From Rhyacichthys aspro (lineage: Eukaryota > Chordata > Actinopteri > Gobiiformes > Rhyacichthyidae): a DNA stretch of 64,000 nucleotides. How positions within the stretch are numbered: the first letter of the stretch is position 1; each line of letters begins with the position of its first letter. Shown here in pieces: positions 59,913-64,000 of this stretch. The position numbers were made by a program, and so were the translations under genes. The notes under the pieces are model-generated. The model saw only the letters and a program-made list of their open reading frames with translations. It was not told the origin of the DNA and did not search any database. The DNA lies in the NCBI GenBank assembly GCA_036850595.1, contig CM072160.1:3489773-3553772 (forward strand), written 5' to 3'.

Positions 59913-60780
59913 TGTTTAAATTATAATATTATAATTAGAATAATGGTAAAATTGTTTACTGCAGCTTTAAGAAAAAGAATTAAAAGAGTAGGAAATCATT
60001 TTAAAGACATGTTTTATGGCTTTTTTTGTTTTGCTTTATGTTTTAAGGGAATCTTTGTTTTGTGGGTAACTCATGGGAAACCCTTGTCTTATTTTGTTGT
60101 CAGTGATGGTCATACCACAGCAGCAGGACCCTTATTTATGTGAAAAAGGAGCTATTTCACTGCTGTTAGTCTCACTTTATGCACATTAACTTTAATAATA
60201 TATATTGTATGTATTTATACACCAGAAGTTAGCTGCTCTGGAGCAAACCTCGACGATTGTTTCTTTGCGTGTTGCTGTGGTGTGAGCTCCACCAGTCGGA
60301 CCGATCCAAAGGGCCACGTTATAAATGGGTTTTGTCTGATGTGGAGGCGCTGAGCAGCTCCTCTTGTTTTTTACAGTGAGTGACAGGTGAACAGGTGCTG
60401 AAAAGCGTGTCCAATCATCACCTCCGTCGGCCGCGCTGTAAAACACTCACTGTGGCATTTACCTCTACCACACTCTCCAATAATCTCCACATTCACTGCA
60501 TTTACATGAGACTAGGGCAGTGGGTCTCAAATGGTTCTCATTGGGTCCATTTCATAAAAAAAAGCATCATCTACTCTTCTGTCTTAAATTACAGGTCAGT
60601 ATTACCATAAAAGGACTGGGGCGCTCCATAAATGCCCTAAACTGGGACTAAACCAGGACAAAGCCTACAGACAAAAAAGCCAAAGCCAGTGAAAAACAAT
60701 GTAAAAAACAAACTAAACCACAACAAGCGGCATATTTGTCTGTTCTTAAGATCAAATAATTTTATATTCAATTAAAAATT

Positions 60781-60851
60781 TTGTTCTTACTCTGCCTCCT
60801 TCACCAAACACTGACCTCCATGAGTTTGGACCTGGCCCCAAAACGGCCCCC

Positions 60852-60889
<38 letters not shown>

Positions 60890-61228
60890 GGCCGGGGGGG
60901 GAGGGGGGGGGGGGGGGGCCCCCCCCCCCGAACACTAACCTCCATGAGTCTGGACCTGGTCTAAGACTGGACTAACTCTGTCTCCTTCACCAAACACTGA
61001 CCTCCATGAGTCTGGACCTGGTCTAAGACTGGACTAACTCTGTCTCCTTCACCAAACACTAACCTCCATGAGTCTGGACCTGGTCTAAGACTGGACTAAC
61101 TCTGCCTCCTTCACCAAACACTGACCTCCATGAGTCTGGACCTGGTCTAAGACTGGACTAACTCTGTCTCCTTCACCAAACACTGACCTCCATGAGTCTG
61201 GACCTGGTCTAAGACTGGACTAACCCGT
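60781..61228 (+). repeat. 62-bp tandem repeat interrupted by a C/G homopolymer block
   Basis: Units reading ACCTCCATGAGTCTGGACCT ... CTCCTTCACCAAACACTG, 62 bp, repeat about 4.8 times from 60931. A partial unit precedes at 60785-60846. In between, 60847-60929 is poly-C, poly-G, poly-C. Confidence 0.9.
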
Positions 61229-64000
61229 AACTAAACACAAGCCATCAAGCTCCGCTGTAAACAATTCAAAGTATAGCGGTTTGACCTCTGCATTGCACAC
61301 AAAATGCAGACTTCTTTAAATTTGTGTCAGTCTGATTAAACAATTGGACACTGTTTTAAAATGGTGTAACTGAGTTCTACAGTGAACTATAACTAAAGCC
61401 CCATTCACACTCGGGAATAGATATTACCCCAGGGACATCTAGTCATATGTAATAACACCAGAGTAAAAATCCCCCCGCAAAAAATCCTTTCCGTATTTAG
61501 ATAATACTGGTCCACACACATCCCCATCTCTGATTCGTGTAGTTTTCATTTATTGTTCAGACTCTCAAAAGACAAGTTCAGGGAAAATGTGATGGTTCAT
61601 TTTTTACCAAATGAAAAGTGTGTAATAATTTGTGAGCTCTCGGTGCAGACGGGTGTGAGTGATGGTCAAATGTTACAGTTTGTGATGTCGTATCCAGAGA
61701 TAAAGTCAGTAGAATAGAGCAAATCACAAAACTGAAAACAAAAAAAATCTGAAACTCATAAGAATCATTACTCGTCACACATTCAATCATTCACTGAACT
61801 GAAGCGGGAAGAGTGCAATTTTTCTAAGAACCAGCGTCAGGAAATGCCCTGATTGGTCACTTCCTCTTCTCACAAAACATTCTCTCTCTGAGTAAAGAAT
61901 GCAGTAAAGTTGGACCTAGAGGATTAAAAGCACTTTTTAAAAACATTCGACCAGTCTCATTCTTGCACATTTATTTATTTATCCACATTATTCAATTTAA
62001 AGCTCCAGAATTGCACGATTGACTAAAAGACTCCTTACAAGGGCCTGTTTAGTCTAATTAAATCCATGTTTGTTTGTGATGAGTGGACGAGCTGCAATTC
62101 CACATTTCCTTCTATTAACATCTACGGTAGCCCTGAAGGGACATGCTGACGTCTACAAACCAATCCTGTAGGAAAAGGTCAGATTATGGCTTTGTTTTAG
62201 AAAATATAGAAAGAAAATCCCACTTCTTAATAAATATCCTCAGCCTTCAAACAAGAAATAACAGTGCAGTCTTAAGTTTGTCCACTCTGGGGATCTGTAG
62301 GGAAACTAAAATAGGAAGAAAAAAACTTCCACTGGGTTTTACAGACTTTTTCAAATGGACAAATATGATGACTCATATTTTGATGGGATAATACACTACA
62401 AATCAGCCAGATCATTTAATGTGACAAAAATGTAAATAGTTTCACTGACATAAGTGTGTTTCCAGTAAAGAGAGCTCAGCAGAAGCAGAGGAAGTCCACA
62501 GATAACCCCCTGAACTCACTCACATCAGGACTACAGTGCAGTCAAAGTGGGAAGTGGGCGTTTACGGGCAAAGATAATGCTCCAAGACCACACGCATCAT
62601 CAGATCTGAGAAATCAGCAAAATGTTTTCAATGTCAGGAAATGGTCCAGAAAAATAAATGTATTTGGAAGTGTCATTAATCTGAATGGAGATGAGTTTGA
62701 GTTCCTCGGGGTCAGAGTCGGCAGAGCTGACTGACAGCTTCCAATCCAACTTCAAATCCAGCCAATTTAATAAAAAGTCAATCAAAGAGAATCCATTAAA
62801 ATACAGGTCTATAAACATGGAGCTAAAAGCCAAAGAGAACAGCAACAGAAGTACAGTATTGTCCAATAAAAATATCAATGGTCCCAAAGCCTTTCTCTGT
62901 AAACTATAAACAAACATCTAGAAATGGCCTCTGATTTAAAGGTATATGGGGCACATTTAGGCCTGAAGCTGGACTAGGCGTCTTTTCCACAGTTTTCTGC
63001 ACATATCCAACACGGCACAGCGGAGAAAAAGTCAAAAACAGACCAAGATTAAAGCTACACCCACAAATTTAAGTGATAAATAGTATAATATACATAGTCA
63101 CGAAGCCACTGGGTAAAATCTTTGCCTGTTTATCTTAAAATAATAATATATAATAAAAAGGAGATTTTAGGGGACTTGAAAAAGTAATAGAGAGGGCTGG
63201 TTCAAATATAGTCGTTAGTTTGGGGACTCACACAAGAGACACACAACAGGACGGATGCTATACTGAACAACATGAACCATCCCCTGCATTTGGCTTTAGA
63301 GCTTCTGAGACTTCACCGTCAGAACAGAAATAGTCTCTGCCTTAAGTTTTCCTTTTTTTGATAAACATTACATGATTGAATTGCCAATATTCATCCCCTT
63401 TTCACTTTTCCTCCATTAAGTTTTCCTTTTTATTGTGTAAAAAAGAAGCATTCGGCGCTAAATATACGCTTTTATCAGTAGCCATTCCTTATTGAAAAGC
63501 AGTGTCGACCAAGGTGAGCTGTGATTGGTCAAAGCTCCCATTTAGGACTGAAAATTCTTATCTATGAAAATCCGTGATGATAAAGCGTAGATGGCGTCTT
63601 TAAGGTCTTGTTTTTTCACAGATTATTCCTGTTACAATAAGCTTTAGGTGATTAAACAGTTCTTTTTCTCACAAACATAAAATAATCTCATTCTCAACGT
63701 TTAATTGTGTATTAGCCTGGGATTGGCCAAAGGTCGTCATTGCACATGGGAAGGCAATATCTGTCTAAGCAAGTCTAACATTAACAATCTTACAACACAA
63801 TGATCTAATACTAATCAATAAGTGTTGATTATTGCTTATGCTGCAAGCTTATTTCCTTATCTAATGAACTTTTACGAAGCACAGAATTGGAGAAACACTG
63901 TTTACTACTTTTAATGATGCATTATGGAAAACTTTGAGTGCACTACATTTGAGTCACAATAACTGGACATAACAAAATGGTGTGATATTTTTATAGTGGA

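Larger units (their letters stand above)
51971..64000. other. Gene-poor 12 kb, no gene recognised
   Basis: I found no exon with family similarity on either strand; the open frames here are short and lack codon or motif support. The region contains the repeats listed separately. 54190-57900 and 61240-63470 show no repeat or gene that I can name, apart from poly-T (54714-54730) and poly-A (55977-55990) runs. A distal regulatory role for neighbouring genes is possible but not visible. Confidence 0.6.

Noticed and set aside
62456..62917. Overlapping open frames on both strands near 62.6 kb
   Set aside because: No splice-site support, no recognisable motif and no neighbouring exons. It could be a UTR, but nothing shows it.

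Overview
This window is nuclear DNA from a teleost fish. The genes are split by GT-AG introns, the proteins match fish immune families, and the introns carry Tc1-, hAT-, SINE- and L2-type debris, microsatellites and minisatellites. I cannot name the species. Coding parts were assembled by eye from splice sites with phase bookkeeping; no alignment or transcript was available.

Layout, left to right. (1) 17-735, minus strand: the 5' end of an interferon-induced protein 44-like GTPase gene that runs off the left edge. (2) 976-1490: a compact divergent promoter with one ISRE and one TATA box facing each way. (3) 2149-6327, plus: a five-exon gene for a 222-residue protein of unknown function, probably interferon-inducible. 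Its second coding intron holds a dead Tc1-like transposon that contains a solo LTR. (4) 7973-13862, plus: a membrane receptor with five SRCR domains, one Ig-like domain, a transmembrane helix and a short tail. Two of its introns hold minisatellites built from the 3' splice site of the next exon. (5) 15204-44297, plus: a complete complement C3-like gene, 40 coding exons and 1664 residues, with an altered thioester motif. (6) 44554-49631, minus: a complete chp2-like EF-hand gene (7 coding exons, 193 residues) that converges tail to tail on the C3-like gene. (7) 49.7-64 kb: no gene recognised; repeats, including a large field of degenerate AGGACTAAACC-type sequence, several related dispersed repeats, a 62-bp tandem array and a suspicious C/G homopolymer block.

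Four of the five genes look like innate immunity: two interferon-type genes, a scavenger receptor, and the opsonin and anaphylatoxin precursor C3. The fifth encodes a Na+/H+-exchanger cofactor type protein. I see no sign of a shared operon-like system. The one real regulatory coupling visible is the divergent ISRE promoter.

The most unusual signals are (a) splice-acceptor minisatellites arising separately in two unrelated genes, (b) two SRCR exons that are identical at protein level, with the identity stopping at the exon edge, (c) a full-length C3 with CVEQ instead of CGEQ and Asp instead of the catalytic His, and (d) two 12-nt microexons in the IFI44-like gene.
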